DNA from: Ptiloglossa arizonensis | Lineage: Eukaryota > Arthropoda > Insecta > Hymenoptera > Colletidae | Length of the DNA stretch: 64,000 nucleotides | Direction: 5' to 3' | Assembly: GCF_051014685.1 (NCBI RefSeq) | Contig: NW_027478526.1 | Coordinates: 186,001-250,000 of the forward strand | Shown here: in pieces, positions 12,131-27,500 of the stretch | Position numbering within the stretch: the first letter of the stretch is position 1 | How the letters are laid out: every line of letters starts with the position of its first letter | Notes under the pieces: generated by a model | Databases searched by the model: none | What the model saw: only the letters and a program-made list of their open reading frames with translations | What the model was told of the DNA's origin: nothing | Program-made: the position numbers and the translations under genes

Positions 12131-14540
12131 TACAACGTATGACGTATAACGTATAACGTATAACTTATAACGTAAAACGTATTACATATTACGTATAACG
12201 AGTAACGTATAACGTATAACGTATAACGTATAACGTATAACGTATAACGTATAACGTATAACGTATAACGTATAACGTATAACGTATAACGTATAACGTA
12301 TAACGTATAACGTATAACGTATAACGTATAACGTATAACGTATAACGTATAACGTATAACGTATAACGTATAACGTATAACGTATAACGTATAAGGTATA
12401 ACGTATAACGTATAACGTATAACGTATAACGTATAACGTATAACGTATAACGTATAACGTATAACGTATAACGTATAACGTATAACGTATAACGTATAAC
12501 GTATAACGTATAACGTATAACGTATAACGTATAACGTATAACGTATAACGTATAACGTATAACGTATAACGTATAACGTATAACGTATAAAGTATAACGT
12601 ATAACGTATAACTTATAACGTATAATGTATAACGTGTAACTTATAATGTATAACGTGTAACTTATAACGTATAACGTAAAACGTATAACGTATAACGTAT
12701 AACGTATAACGTATAACGTATAACGTATAACGTATAACGCATAACGTATACCGTATAACGTATAACGTATAACGTATAACGTATAACGTATAACGTATAA
12801 CGTATAACGTATAACGTATAACGTATAATGTATAACGTATAACGTATATGGTATAACGTAAAACATATAACGTATAACGTATAACGTATAACGTATATCG
12901 TATAACGTATAACGTATAACGTATAAGGTACAACGTATAACGTATAACGTATAACGTATAACGTATAACGTCAAACGTATAACGTGTAACGTATAACGTA
13001 TAACGTATAACGCATAATGTACAACGTACAACGCATAACGCATAACGTATAACGTATAACGTATAACGTATAACACATAACGTATAACGTATAACGTATA
13101 ACGTATAACGAATATCGTATAACGTATAACGTATAACGTATAACGTTTAAGAAATAACGTATAACGTATAACGCATAACGTATAACGTATAACGTATAAC
13201 GTATAACGTACACCGTATAACGTCAAACGTATAACGTATAACGTATAAAGTATAACGTATAACGCATAACGTATAACGTATAACGTTAAACGCATAACGT
13301 ATAACGTATAACGTATAACGAATAACGTATAACGTATAACGTATAACGTATGACGTATAACGTATAACGTATGACGTATAACGTATAACGTATAACGTAT
13401 AACGTATAACGTCAAACGTATAACGTGTAACGTATAACGTATAACGTATAACGCATAACGCACAACGTATAACGTACAACGCATAACGTATAACGTATAA
13501 CGTTTAACGTATAGCGTATAACGTATAACGTATAACGTATAACGTATAACGTATAACGTATAACGTATAACGTATAACGTATAACGTATAACGTATAACG
13601 AATAACGTATAACGTATAACGTATAACGTATAACGTATAACGTATAACGTGTAACGTATAACGGATAACGTATAACGTATAACGTATAACGCATAACGTA
13701 TAACGCATAACGTAAAACGTTAAACGTGTAACGTATAACGTATGGCGTATAACGTATAACGTATTACATATTACATATAACGTATAACGTACAACGTATA
13801 ACGTATAACATATAACGTCTAACGTTTAACGTATAACGTACAACGTATAACGTATAACGTATAACGTATAACTTATAACGTAAAACGTATTACATATTAC
13901 GTATAACGAGTAACGTATAACGTATAACGTATAACGTATAACGTATAACGTATAACGTATAACGTATAACGTATAACGTATAACGTATAACGTATAACGT
14001 ATAACGTATAACGTATAACGTATAACGTATAACGTATAACGTATAACGTATAACGTATAACGTATAACGTATAACGTATAACGTATAACGTATAACGTAT
14101 AACGTATAACGTATAACGTATAACGTATAACGTATAACGTATAACGTATAACGTATAACGTATAACGTATAACGTATAACGTATAACGTATAACGTATAA
14201 TGTATAACGTGTAACTTATAATGTATAACGTGTAACTTATAAAGTATAACGTAAAACGTATAACGTATACCGTATAACGTATAACGTATAACGTATAACG
14301 TATAACGTATAACGTATAACGAATAACGTATAACGTATAACATATAACGTATAACGTATAACGTATAACGTATAACGGATAACGTATAACGTATAACGTA
14401 TAACGCATAACGTATAACGCATAACGTAAAACGTTAAACGTGTAACGTATAACGTATGGCGTATAACGTATAACGTATTACATATTACATATAACGTATA
14501 ACGTACAACGTATAACGTATAACATATAACGTCTAACGTT
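12131..14540 (+). repeat. Satellite domain, relative of block B proximal part
   Basis: This stretch matches about 31.6-33.9 kb at an offset of 19,488-19,503 bp. Shared markers are an acaacgt-atgacgt pair just before the L cassette, a D doublet near 12,623, atatggt near 12,845, paired acaacgt near 13,021, P (ttaagaa at 13147), acaccgt near 13,210 and a second D near 14,198. It also contains the longest uniform tract in the window (13917-14196, 40 units). Two further tracts, 12209-12390 and 12398-12586 (26 and 27 units), are separated by a single ataaggt monomer. There is no gene. Confidence 0.8.
13917..14196 (+). repeat. Longest unbroken consensus tract (40 units)
   Basis: 280 bp of consecutive ataacgt with no substitution, bounded by an L cassette (gtaacgt at 13910) and a D doublet (ataatgt at 14197). 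The next longest tracts found are 54245-54517 (39 units), 39467-39683 (31 units) and 31893-32102 (30 units). Confidence 0.9.
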
Positions 14541-16050
14541 TAACGTATAACGTACCACGTATAACGTATAACGTATAACGAATAACGTATAACGTATAAC
14601 GTATAACGTATAACGTATAATATATAACGTATAACGTATAACGCATAACGTATAACGTATAACATATAACGTATAACGTATAACGTATAACGTATAACGA
14701 ATAACGTATAACGTATAACGTATAACGTATGACGTATCACGTATAAGGTATGACCTATAACGTATAACGTACAACGTATAACGTATAACATATAACGTCT
14801 AACGTATAACGTATACCGTATAACGTATAACGTATAACGTATAACGTATAACGAATAACGTATAACGTATAACATATAACGTATAACGTATAACGTATAA
14901 CGTATAACGTATAACGTATAACGTATAACGTATAACGTATAACGTATAACGTATAACGTATAACGTATAACGTATAACGTATAACGTATAACGTATAACG
15001 AATAACGTATAACGTATAACGTATAACGTATGACGTATCACGTATAAGGTATGACCTATAACGTATAACGTATAACGTATAACTTATAACGTATAACGTA
15101 TAACGTATAACGTATAACGTATAACGTATAACGTATAACGTATAACGTATAACGTATAACGTATAACGTATAACGTATAACGAATAACGTATAACGTATA
15201 ACGTATAACGTATAACGTATAATATATAACGTATAACGTGTAACGCATAACGTATAACGTATAACGTATAACGTATAACGTATAACGTACAACGTATAAC
15301 GTATAACTTATAACGTAAAACGCATTACATATTACGTATAACGAGTAACGTATAACGTATAACGTATAACGTATAACGTATAACGTATAACGTATAACGT
15401 ATAACGTATAACGTATAACGTATAACGTATAACGTATAACGTATAACGTATAACGTATAACGTATAACGTATAAAGTATAACGTATAACGTATAACGTGC
15501 AACGTATAACGTATATCCTATAACGCATAACGTATAGCGTATAACGCATAACGTATAACGTATAACGTATAACGTATAACGTCTAACGTTTAACGTATAA
15601 CGTACAACGTATAACGTATAACGTATAACGTATAACATATAACGTATAACGTATAACGTATAACGTATAACGTATAAAGTATATCGTATATCGTATAACG
15701 TATAACGTATAACGTATAACGTATATCCTATAACACATAACGTATAGCGTATAACGCATAACGTATGACGTATAACGTATAACGTATAACGTATAACGTA
15801 TAACGTATAACGTATAACGAATAACGTAAAACGTAAAACGTATTTCATATTACGTGTAACGAGTAACGTATAACGTATAACGTATAACGTATAACGTATA
15901 ACTTATAACGTAAAACGCATTACATATTACGTATAACGAGTAACGTATAACATATAACGTATAACGTATAACGTATAACATATAACCTATAACGTATAAC
16001 GTATAACGTATAACGTATAACGTATAACGTATAATGTATAACGTATAACG
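14541..16050 (+). repeat. Satellite domain, relative of 4.7-5.9 kb
   Basis: The rare monomer ataatat occurs here at about 14,617 and 15,219. The second copy lies exactly 9,982 bp (1,426 units) from the copy at 5237. T cores lie near 14,745 and 15,045, and a U cassette starts at 15471 (9,989 bp from the one at 5482). Paired atatcgt and atatcct-ataacac markers follow in the same order as at 5.5-5.8 kb. The rare accacgt near 14,554 links the left edge to block B (33,888; 38,396; 43,093). There is no gene. Confidence 0.75.
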
Positions 16051-16072
16051 TATAACGTATAACGCATAACGT

Positions 16073-16296
16073 ATAAAGCATAACGTAAAACGTGAAACGT
16101 GTAACGTATAACGTATGGCGTATAACGTATAACGTATTACATATTACATATAACGTATAACGTACAACGTATAACGTATAACGTATAAAGCATAACGTAA
16201 AACGTGAAACGTGTAACGTATAACGTATGGCGTATAACGTATAACGTATTACATATTACATATAACGTATAACGTACAACGTATAACGTATAACGT
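16073..16296 (+). repeat. Exact-length 112-bp tandem duplication of S-beta
   Basis: Two consecutive S-beta cassettes, from ataaagc at 16073 and ataaagc at 16185, have atggcgt at 16115 and 16227. The spacing is exactly 112 bp (16 monomers) and the marker order is identical. Elsewhere S-beta is followed by S-alpha at about 245 bp, so this is a local tandem copy with the intervening tract missing. A third S-beta follows near 16,508 and leads into the 3,031-bp duplicated unit. Confidence 0.85.
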
Positions 16297-16429
16297 ATAA
16301 CGTATAAAGTATAACGTATAACGTATAACGTGCAACGTATAACGTATATCCTATAACGCATAACGTATAGCGTATAACGCATAACGTATAACGTATAACG
16401 TATAACGTATTACGTATAACGTATAACGT

Positions 16430-19400
16430 ATAACGTATAACGTATAACGTATAACGCATAACGTATAAAGCATAACGTAAAACGTGAAACGTGTAACGTA
16501 TAACGTATGGCGTATAACGTATAACGTATTACATATTACATATAACGTATAACGTACAACGTATAACGTATAACGTATAGCGTATAACGTATAACGAATA
16601 ACGTGTAACGTATAACGTATAACGTATAACGTATAACGTATAACGTATAACGTATAACGTATAACGTATAACGTATAACGTATAACGTATAACGTATAAC
16701 GCATAACGTATAAAGCATAACGTAAAACGTTAAACGTGTAACGTATAACGTATGGCGTATAACGTATAAGGTATTACATATTACATATAACGTATAACGT
16801 ACAACGTATAACGTATAACATATAACGTCTAACGTTTAACGTATAACGTACAACGTGTAACGTATAACGTATAACGTATAACGTATAACGTATAACGTAT
16901 AACGTATAAAGTGTAACGTATAACGCATAACATATAACGTATAACGTATAACGCATAACGTATAACGTATAACGTATAACGTATAACGTATAACGTATAA
17001 CGTATAACGTATAACGTATAACGTATGACGTATAACGTATAACGTATAACGTATAACGTATAACGTATAACGTATAATGTATAACGTGTAACTTATAATG
17101 TATAACGTGTAACTTATAACGTATAACGTAAAACGTATAACGTATAACGTATAACGTATAACGTAAAACGTATAACGTATAACGAATAACGCATAACGTA
17201 TACCGTATAACGTATAACGTATAACGTATAACGTATAACGTATAACGTATAACGTATAACGTATAACTTATAACGTGAATCGTATTTCATATTACGTATA
17301 ACGAGTAACGTATAACGTATAACGTATAACGTTTAACGTATAACCTATAACGTATAACGTATAACGAATAACGTATAACGTATAACGTATAACGTATAAC
17401 GTATAATGTATAACGTATAACGTATATGGTATAACGTAAAACATATAACGTATAACATATAACGTATAACGTATATCGTATAACGTATAACGTATAACCT
17501 ATAAGGTACAACGTATGACGTACAACGTATAACGTAGAACGTATAACGTATAACGTATAACGTATAACGTATAACGTATAACGTATAACGTATAACGTAT
17601 AACGTATAACGTATAACGTATAACGCATAACGTATAAAGCATAACGTAAAACGTGAAACGTGTAACGTATAACGTATGGCGTATAACGTATAACGTATTA
17701 CATATTACATATAACGTATAACGTACAACGTATAACGTATAACGTATAGCGTATAACGTATAACGAATAACGTGTAACGTATAACGTATAACGTATAACG
17801 TATAACGTATAACGCATAACGTATAACGTATAACGTATAACGTATAACGTATAACGTATAACGTATAACGCATAACGTATAAAGCATAACGTAAAACGTT
17901 AAACGTGTAGCGTATAACGTATGGCGTATAACGTATAACGTATTACATATTACATATAACGTATAACGTACAACGTATAACGTATAACATATAACGTCTA
18001 ACGTTTAACGTATAAGGTACAACGTATAACATATAACGTATAACGTATAACGTATAACGTATAACGTATAACGTATAACGTATAACGTATAACGTATAAC
18101 GTATAACGTATAACGTCTAACGTATAACGTATAACGTATAACGTATAACGCATAACGTACAACGTATAACGCATAACGCATAACGTATAACGTATAACGT
18201 ATAACGTATAACACATAACGTATAACGTATAACGTATAACGTATATCGTATAACGTATAACGTATAACGTATAACGTTTAAGAAATAACGTATAACGTAT
18301 AACGTATAACGTATAACGTATAACGTATAACGTATAACGTATAACGTATAACTTATAACGTGAATCGTATTTCATATTACGTATAACGAGTAACGTATAA
18401 CGTATAACGTATAACGTTTAACGTATAACCTATAACGTATAACGTATAACGAATAACGTATAACGTATAACGTATAACGCATAACGTATAACGCATAACG
18501 TAAAACGTTAAACGTGTAACGTATAACGTATAACGTGTAACGTATAACGTATTACATATTACATATAACGTATAACGTATAACGTATAACGCATAACGTA
18601 TAAAGTATAACGTATAACGTATAACGTGCAACGTATAACGTATATCCTATAACGCATAACGTATAGCGTATAACGCATAACGTATAACGTATAACGTATA
18701 ACGTATAACGTATAACGTATAACGTATAACGTATAACGAATAACGTAAAACGTAATACGTATTTCATATTACGTGTAACGAGTAACGTATAACGTATAAC
18801 GTATAACGTATAACGTATAACTTATAACGTAAAACGCATTACATATTACGTATAACGAGTAACGTATAACGTATAACGTATAACGTATAACGTATAACGT
18901 ATAACGTATAACGTATAACGTATAACGTATAACGTATAACGTATAACGTATAACGTATAACGTATAACGTATAACGTATAACGTATAACGTATAACGTAT
19001 AACGTATAACGTATTACGTATAACGTATAACGTATAACGTATAACGTATAACGTATAACGTATAACGCATAACGTATAAAGCATAACGTAAAACGTGAAA
19101 CGTGTAACGTATAACGTATGGCGTATAACGTATAACGTATTACATATTACATATAACGTATAACGTACAACGTATAACGTATAACGTATAGCGTATAACG
19201 TATAACGAATAACGTGTAACGTATAACGTATAACGTATAACGTATAACGTATAACGTATAACGTATAACGTATAACGTATAACGTATAACGTATAACGTA
19301 TAACGCATAACGTATAAAGCATAACGTAAAACGTTAAACGTGTAACGTATAACGTATGGCGTATAACGTATAAGGTATTACATATTACATATAACGTATA

Positions 19401-19440
19401 ACGTACAACGCATAACGTATAACATATAACGTCTAACGTT
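16430..19440 (+). repeat. 3,031-bp tandem duplication, copy 1
   Basis: The marker monomers of this unit recur 3,031 bp (433 units) downstream, with no change of offset over at least 16.54-18.84 kb. Examples are S-beta at 16,508/19,539, atgacgt at 17025/20056, S-beta at 17,677/20,708, P near 18.28/21.31 kb and atttcat followed by gtaacga-type L near 18.76/21.79 kb. The offset drops by one unit to 3,024 near 19.14 kb. The region holds D (17,075), G (17,495), P (18.28 kb) and U with gcaacgt (18,602). There is no gene. Confidence 0.88.
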
Positions 19441-22400
19441 TAACGTATAACGTATAACGTATAACGTATAACGTATAACGTATAACGCATAACGTATAAA
19501 GCATAACGTAAAACGTGAAACGTGTAACGTATAACGTATGGCGTATAACGTATAACGTATTACATATTACATATAACGTATAACGTACAACGTATAACGT
19601 ATAACGTATAGCGTATAACGTATAACGAATAACGTGTAACGTATAACGTATAACGTATAACGTATAACGTATAACGTATAACGTATAACGTATAACGTAT
19701 AACGTATAACGTATAACGTATAACGTATAACGCATAACGTATAAAGCATAACGTAAAACGTTAAACGTGTAACGTATAACGTATGGCGTATAACGTATAA
19801 GGTATTACATATTACATATAACGTATAACGTACAACGTATAACGTATAACATATAACGTCTAACGTTTAACGTATAACGTACAACGTGTAACGTATAACG
19901 TATAACGTATAACGTATAACGTATAACGTATAACGTATAAAGTGTAACGTATAACGCATAACATATAACGTATAACGTATAACGCATAACGTATAACGTA
20001 TAACGTATAACGTATAACGTATAACGTATAACGTATAACGTATAACGTATAACGTATGACGTATAACGTATAACGTATAACGTATAACGTATAACGTATA
20101 ACGTATAATGTATAACGTGTAACTTATAATGTATAACGTGTAACTTATAACGTATAACGTAAAACGTATAACGTATAACGTATAACGTATAACGTAAAAC
20201 GTATAACGTATAACGAATAACGCATAACGTATACCGTATAACGTATAACGTATAACGTATAACGTATAACGTATAACGTATAACGTATAACGTATAACTT
20301 ATAACGTGAATCGTATTTCATATTACGTATAACGAGTAACGTATAACGTATAACGTATAACGTTTAACGTATAACCTATAACGTATAACGTATAACGAAT
20401 AACGTATAACGTATAACGTATAACGTATAACGTATAATGTATAACGTATAACGTATATGGTATAACGTAAAACATATAACGTATAACATATAACGTATAA
20501 CGTATATCGTATAACGTATAACGTATAACCTATAAGGTACAACGTATGACGTACAACGTATAACGTAGAACGTATAACGTATAACGTATAACGTATAACG
20601 TATAACGTATAACGTATAACGTATAACGTATAACGTATAACGTATAACGTATAACGCATAACGTATAAAGCATAACGTAAAACGTGAAACGTGTAACGTA
20701 TAACGTATGGCGTATAACGTATAACGTATTACATATTACATATAACGTATAACGTACAACGTATAACGTATAACGTATAGCGTATAACGTATAACGAATA
20801 ACGTGTAACGTATAACGTATAACGTATAACGTATAACGTATAACGCATAACGTATAACGTATAACGTATAACGTATAACGTATAACGTATAACGTATAAC
20901 GCATAACGTATAAAGCATAACGTAAAACGTTAAACGTGTAGCGTATAACGTATGGCGTATAACGTATAACGTATTACATATTACATATAACGTATAACGT
21001 ACAACGTATAACGTATAACATATAACGTCTAACGTTTAACGTATAAGGTACAACGTATAACATATAACGTATAACGTATAACGTATAACGTATAACGTAT
21101 AACGTATAACGTATAACGTATAACGTATAACGTATAACGTATAACGTCTAACGTATAACGTATAACGTATAACGTATAACGCATAACGTACAACGTATAA
21201 CGCATAACGCATAACGTATAACGTATAACGTATAACGTATAACACATAACGTATAACGTATAACGTATAACGTATATCGTATAACGTATAACGTATAACG
21301 TATAACGTTTAAGAAATAACGTATAACGTATAACGTATAACGTATAACGTATAACGTATAACGTATAACGTATAACGTATAACTTATAACGTGAATCGTA
21401 TTTCATATTACGTATAACGAGTAACGTATAACGTATAACGTATAACGTTTAACGTATAACCTATAACGTATAACGTATAACGAATAACGTATAACGTATA
21501 ACGTATAACGCATAACGTATAACGCATAACGTAAAACGTTAAACGTGTAACGTATAACGTATAACGTGTAACGTATAACGTATTACATATTACATATAAC
21601 GTATAACGTATAACGTATAACGCATAACGTATAAAGTATAACGTATAACGTATAACGTGCAACGTATAACGTATATCCTATAACGCATAACGTATAGCGT
21701 ATAACGCATAACGTATAACGTATAACGTATAACGTATAACGTATAACGTATAACGTATAACGTATAACGAATAACGTAAAACGTAATACGTATTTCATAT
21801 TACGTGTAACGAGTAACGTATAACGTATAACGTATAACGTATAACGTATAACTTATAACGTAAAACGCATTACATATTACGTATAACGAGTAACGTATAA
21901 CGTATAACGTATAACGTATAACGTATAACGTATAACGTATAACGTATAACGTATAACGTATAACGTATAACGTATAACGTATAACGTATAACGTATAACG
22001 TATAACGTATAACGTATAACGTATAACGTATAACGTATAACGTATTACGTATAACGTATAACGTATAACGTATAACGTATAACGTATAACGCATAACGTA
22101 TAAAGCATAACGTAAAACGTGAAACGTGTAACGTATAACGTATGGCGTATGACGTATAACGTATTACATATTACATATAACGTATAACGTACAACGTATA
22201 ACGTATAACGTATAGCGTATAACGTATAACGAATAACGTGTAACGTATAACGTATAACGTATATCGTATAACGTATAACGTATAACGTATAACGTATAAC
22301 GTATAACGTATAACGTATAACGTATAACGCATAACGTATAAAGCATAACGTAAAACGTTAAACGTGTAACGTATAACGTATGGCGTATAACGTATAAGGT

Positions 22401-22470
22401 ATTACATATTACATATAACGTATAACGTACAACGCATAACGTATAACATATAACGTCTAACGTTTAACGT
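19441..22470 (+). repeat. 3,031-bp tandem duplication, copy 2
   Basis: This is the second copy of the unit at 16.43-19.44 kb, with the same cassette order and nearly constant spacing. Its part 19.8-21.3 kb recurs again at 24.55-26.06 kb (offset 4,753 bp, 679 units). Its distal part from about 21.36 kb starts the segment that recurs at 28.45 kb (offset 7,091 bp). Single changes seen against copy 1 include atgacgt beside atggcgt near 22,149 and atatcgt near 22,262. There is no gene. Confidence 0.88.
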
Positions 22471-24527
22471 ATAACGTACAACGTATAACGTATAACGTAT
22501 AACGTATAACGTATAACGTATAACGTATAACGTATAAAGTGTAACGTATAACGCATAACATATAACGTATAACGTATAACGCATAACGTATAACGTATAA
22601 CGTATAACGTATAACGTATAACGTATAACGTATAACGTATAACGTATGACGTATAACGTATAACGTATAACGTATAACGTATAACGTATAACGTATAATG
22701 TATAACGTGTAACTTATAATGTATAACGTGTAACTTATAACGTATAACGTAAAACGTATAACGTATAACGTATAACGTATAACGTAAAACGTATAACGTA
22801 TAACGTATAACGCATAACGTATACCGTATAACGTATAACGTATAACGTATAACGTATAACGTATAACGTATAACGTATAACGTATAAAGTATAACTTATA
22901 ACGTGAATCGTATTTCATATTACGTATAACGAGTAACGTATAACGTATAACGTATAACGTTTAACGTATAACCTATAACGTATAACGTATAACGAATAAC
23001 GTATAACGTATAACGTATAACGTATAACGTATAATGTATAACGTATAACGTATATGGTATAACGTAAAACATATAACGTATAACGTATAACGTATAACGT
23101 ATATCGTATAACGTATAACGTATAACGTATAACCTATAAGGTACAACGTATGACGTACAACGTATAACGTAGAACGTATAACGTATAACGTATAACGTAT
23201 AACGTATAACGTATAACGTATAACGTATAACGTATAACGTATAACGTATAACGTATAACGCATAACGTATAAAGCATAACGTAAAACGTGAAACGTGTAA
23301 CGTATAACGTATGGCGTATAACGTATAACGTATTACATATTACATATAACGTATAACGTACAACGTATAACGTATAACGTATAGCGTATAACGTATAACG
23401 AATAACGTGTAACGTATAACGTATAACGTATAACGTATAACGTATAACGTATAACGTATAACGTATAACGTATAACGTATAACGTATAACGTATAACGTA
23501 TAACGCATAACGTATAAAGCATAACGTAAAACGTTAAACGTGTAACGTATAACGTATGGCGTATAACGTATAACGTATTACATATTACATATAACGTATA
23601 ACGTACAACGTATAACGTATAACATATAACGTCTAACGTTTAACGTATAAGGTACAACGTATAACATATAACGTATAACGTATAACGTATAACGTATAAC
23701 GTATAACGTATAACGTATAACGTATAACGTATAACGTATAACGTATAACGTCTAACGTATAACGTATAACGTATAACGTATAACGCATAACGTATAACGT
23801 ATAACGCATAACGCATAACGTATAACGTATAACGTATAACGTATAACACATAACGTATAACGTATAACGTATAACGTATATCGTATAACGTATAACGTAT
23901 AACGTATAACGTTTAAGAAATAACGTATAACGTATAACGTATAACGTATAACGTATAACGTATAACGTATAACGTACAGCGTATAACGTCAAACGTATAA
24001 CGTATAACGTATAAAGTATAACGTATAACGCATAACGTATAACGTATAACGTATAACGCATAACGTATAACGTATAACGTATAACGAATAACGTATAACG
24101 TATAACGTATAACGTATGACGTATAACGTATAACGTATAACGTCAAACGTATAACGTGTAACGTATAACGTATAACGTATAACGCATAACGTATAACGTA
24201 TAACGTATAACGCATAACGTATAACGTATAACGTTTAACGTATAGCGTATAACGTATAACGTATAACGTATAACGTATAACGTATAACGTATAACGTATA
24301 GCGTATAACGAATAACGTATAACGTATAACGTATAACGTATAACGTATAACGTATAACGTATAACGGATAACGTATAACGTATAACGTATAACGCATAAC
24401 GTATAACGCATAACGTAAAACGTTAAACGTGTAACGTAAAACGTATGGCGTATAACGTATAACGTATTACATATTACATATAACGTATAACGTACAACGT
24501 ATAACGTATAACATATAACGTCTAACG
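22471..24527 (+). repeat. Satellite domain duplicated at 29.6-31.6 kb
   Basis: The cassette order is D (22,694), L with gaatcgt, G (23,131), S-beta/S-alpha (23,311/23,556), P (23.9 kb), acagcgt and caaacgt, then S-alpha near 24,446. The order and spacing match 29.6-31.6 kb at offset 7,084-7,091 bp. The right edge is an abrupt junction near 24,527: after ctaacgt the expected ttaacgt is missing and the sequence continues as ataacgt then atggcgt. There is no gene. Confidence 0.82.
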
Positions 24528-27500
24528 TATAACGTATGGCGTATAACGTATAAGGTATTACATATTACATATAACGTATAACGTACAACGTATAACGTAT
24601 AACATATAACGTCTAACGTTTAACGTATAACGTACAACGTGTAACGTATAACGTATAACGTATAACGTATAACGTATAACGTATAACGTATAAAGTGTAA
24701 CGTATAACGCATAACATATAACGTATAACGTATAACGCATAACGTATAACGTATAACGTATAACGTATAACGTATAACGTATAACGTATAACGTATAACG
24801 TATAACGTATGACGTATAACGTATAACGTATAACGTATAACGTATAACGTATAACGTATAATGTATAACGTGTAACTTATAATGTATAACGTGTAACTTA
24901 TAACGTATAACGTAAAACGTATAACGTATAACGTATAACGTATAACGTAAAACGTATAACGTATAACGAATAACGCATAACGTATACCGTATAACGTATA
25001 ACGTATAACGTATAACGTATAACGTATAACGTATAACGTATAACGTATAACTTATAACGTGAATCGTATTTCATATTACGTATAACGAGTAACGTATAAC
25101 GTATAACGTATAACGTTTAACGTATAACCTATAACGTATAACGTATAACGAATAACGTATAACGTATAACGTATAACGTATAACGTATAATGTATAACGT
25201 ATAACGTATATGGTATAACGTAAAACATATAACGTATAACGTATAACGTATAACGTATATCGTATAACGTATAACGTATAACCTATAAGGTACAACGTAT
25301 GACGTACAACGTATAACGTAGAACGTATAACGTATAACGTATAACGTATAACGTATAACGTATAACGTATAACGTATAACGTATAACGTATAACGTATAA
25401 CGTATAACGCATAACGTATAAAGCATAACGTAAAACGTGAAACGTGTAACGTATAACGTATGGCGTATAACGTATAACGTATTACATATTACATATAACG
25501 TATAACGTACAACGTATAACGTATAACGTATAGCGTATAACGTATAACGAATAACGTGTAACGTATAACGTATAACGTATAACGTATAACGTATAACGCA
25601 TAACGTATAACGTATAACGTATAACGTATAACGTATAACGTATAACGTATAACGCATAACGTATAAAGCATAACGTAAAACGTTAAACGTGTAGCGTATA
25701 ACGTATGGCGTATAACGTATAACGTATTACATATTACATATAACGTATAACGTACAACGTATAACGTATAACATATAACGTCTAACGTTTAACGTATAAG
25801 GTACAACGTATAACATATAACGTATAACGTATAACGTATAACGTATAACGTATAACGTATAACGTATAACGTATAACGTATAACGTATAACGTATAACGT
25901 CTAACGTATAACGTATAACGTATAACGTATAACATATAACGTACAACGTATAACGCATAACGCATAACGTATAACGTATAACGTATAACGTATAACACAT
26001 AACGTATAACGTATAACGTATAACGTATATCGTATAACGTATAACGTATAACGTATAACGTTTAAGAAATAACGTATAACGTATAACGTATAACGTATAA
26101 CGTATAACGTATAACGTATAACGTACAGCGTATAACGTCAAACGTATAACGTATAACGTATAAAGTATAACGTATAACGCATAACGTATAACGTATAACG
26201 TATAACGCATAACGTATAACGTATAACGTATAACGTATAATGTATAACGTATAACGTATAACGTAAAACATATAACGTATAACGTATAACGTATAACGTA
26301 TAACGTGTAACGTATAACGTATAACGTATAACGCATAACGTATAACGTATAACGTATAACGCATAACGTATAACGTATAACGTTTAACGTATAGCGTATA
26401 ACGTATAACGTATAACGTATAACGTATAACGTATAACGTATAACGGATAACGTATAACGTATAACGCATAACGTATAACGCATAACGTGAAACGTGTAAC
26501 GTATAACGTATGGCGTATAACGTATAACGTATTACATATTACATATAACGTATAACGTACAACGTATAACGTATAACGTATAGCGTATAACGTATAACGA
26601 ATAACGTGTAACGTATAACGTATAACGTATAACGTATAACGTATAACGTATAACGTATAACGTATAACGTATAACGTATAACGTATAACGTATAACGTAT
26701 AACGCATAACGTATAAAGCATAACGTAAAACGTTAAACGTGTAACGTATAACGTATGGCGTATAACGTATAACGTATTACATATTACATATAACGTATAA
26801 CGTACAACGTATAACGTATAACATATAACGTCTAACGTTTAACGTATAAGGTACAACGCATAACATATAACGTATAACGTATAACGTATAACGTATAACG
26901 TATAACGTATAACGTATAACGTATAACGTATAACGTATAACGTATAACGTCTAACGTATAACGTATAACGTATAACGTATAACGCATAACGTATAACGTA
27001 TAACGCATAACGCATAACGTATAACGTATAACGTATAACGTATAACACATAACGTATAACGTATAACGTATAACGTATATCGTATAACGTATAACGTATA
27101 ACGTATAACGTTTAAGAAATAACGTATAACGTATAACGTATAACGTATAACGTATAACGTATAACGTATAACGTACAGCGTATAACGTCAAACGTATAAC
27201 GTATAACGTATAAGGTATAACGTATAACGCATAACGTATAACGTATAACGTATAACGCATAACGTATAACGTATAACGTATAACGAATAACGTATAACGT
27301 ATAACGTATAACGTATGACGTATAACGTATAACGTATAACGTCAAACGTATAACGTGTAACGTATAACGTATAACGTATAACGCATAACGTATAACGTAT
27401 AACGTATAACGCATAACGTATAACGTATAACGTTTAACGTATAGCGTATAACGTATAACGTATAACGTATAACGTATAACGTATAACGTATAACGTATAG

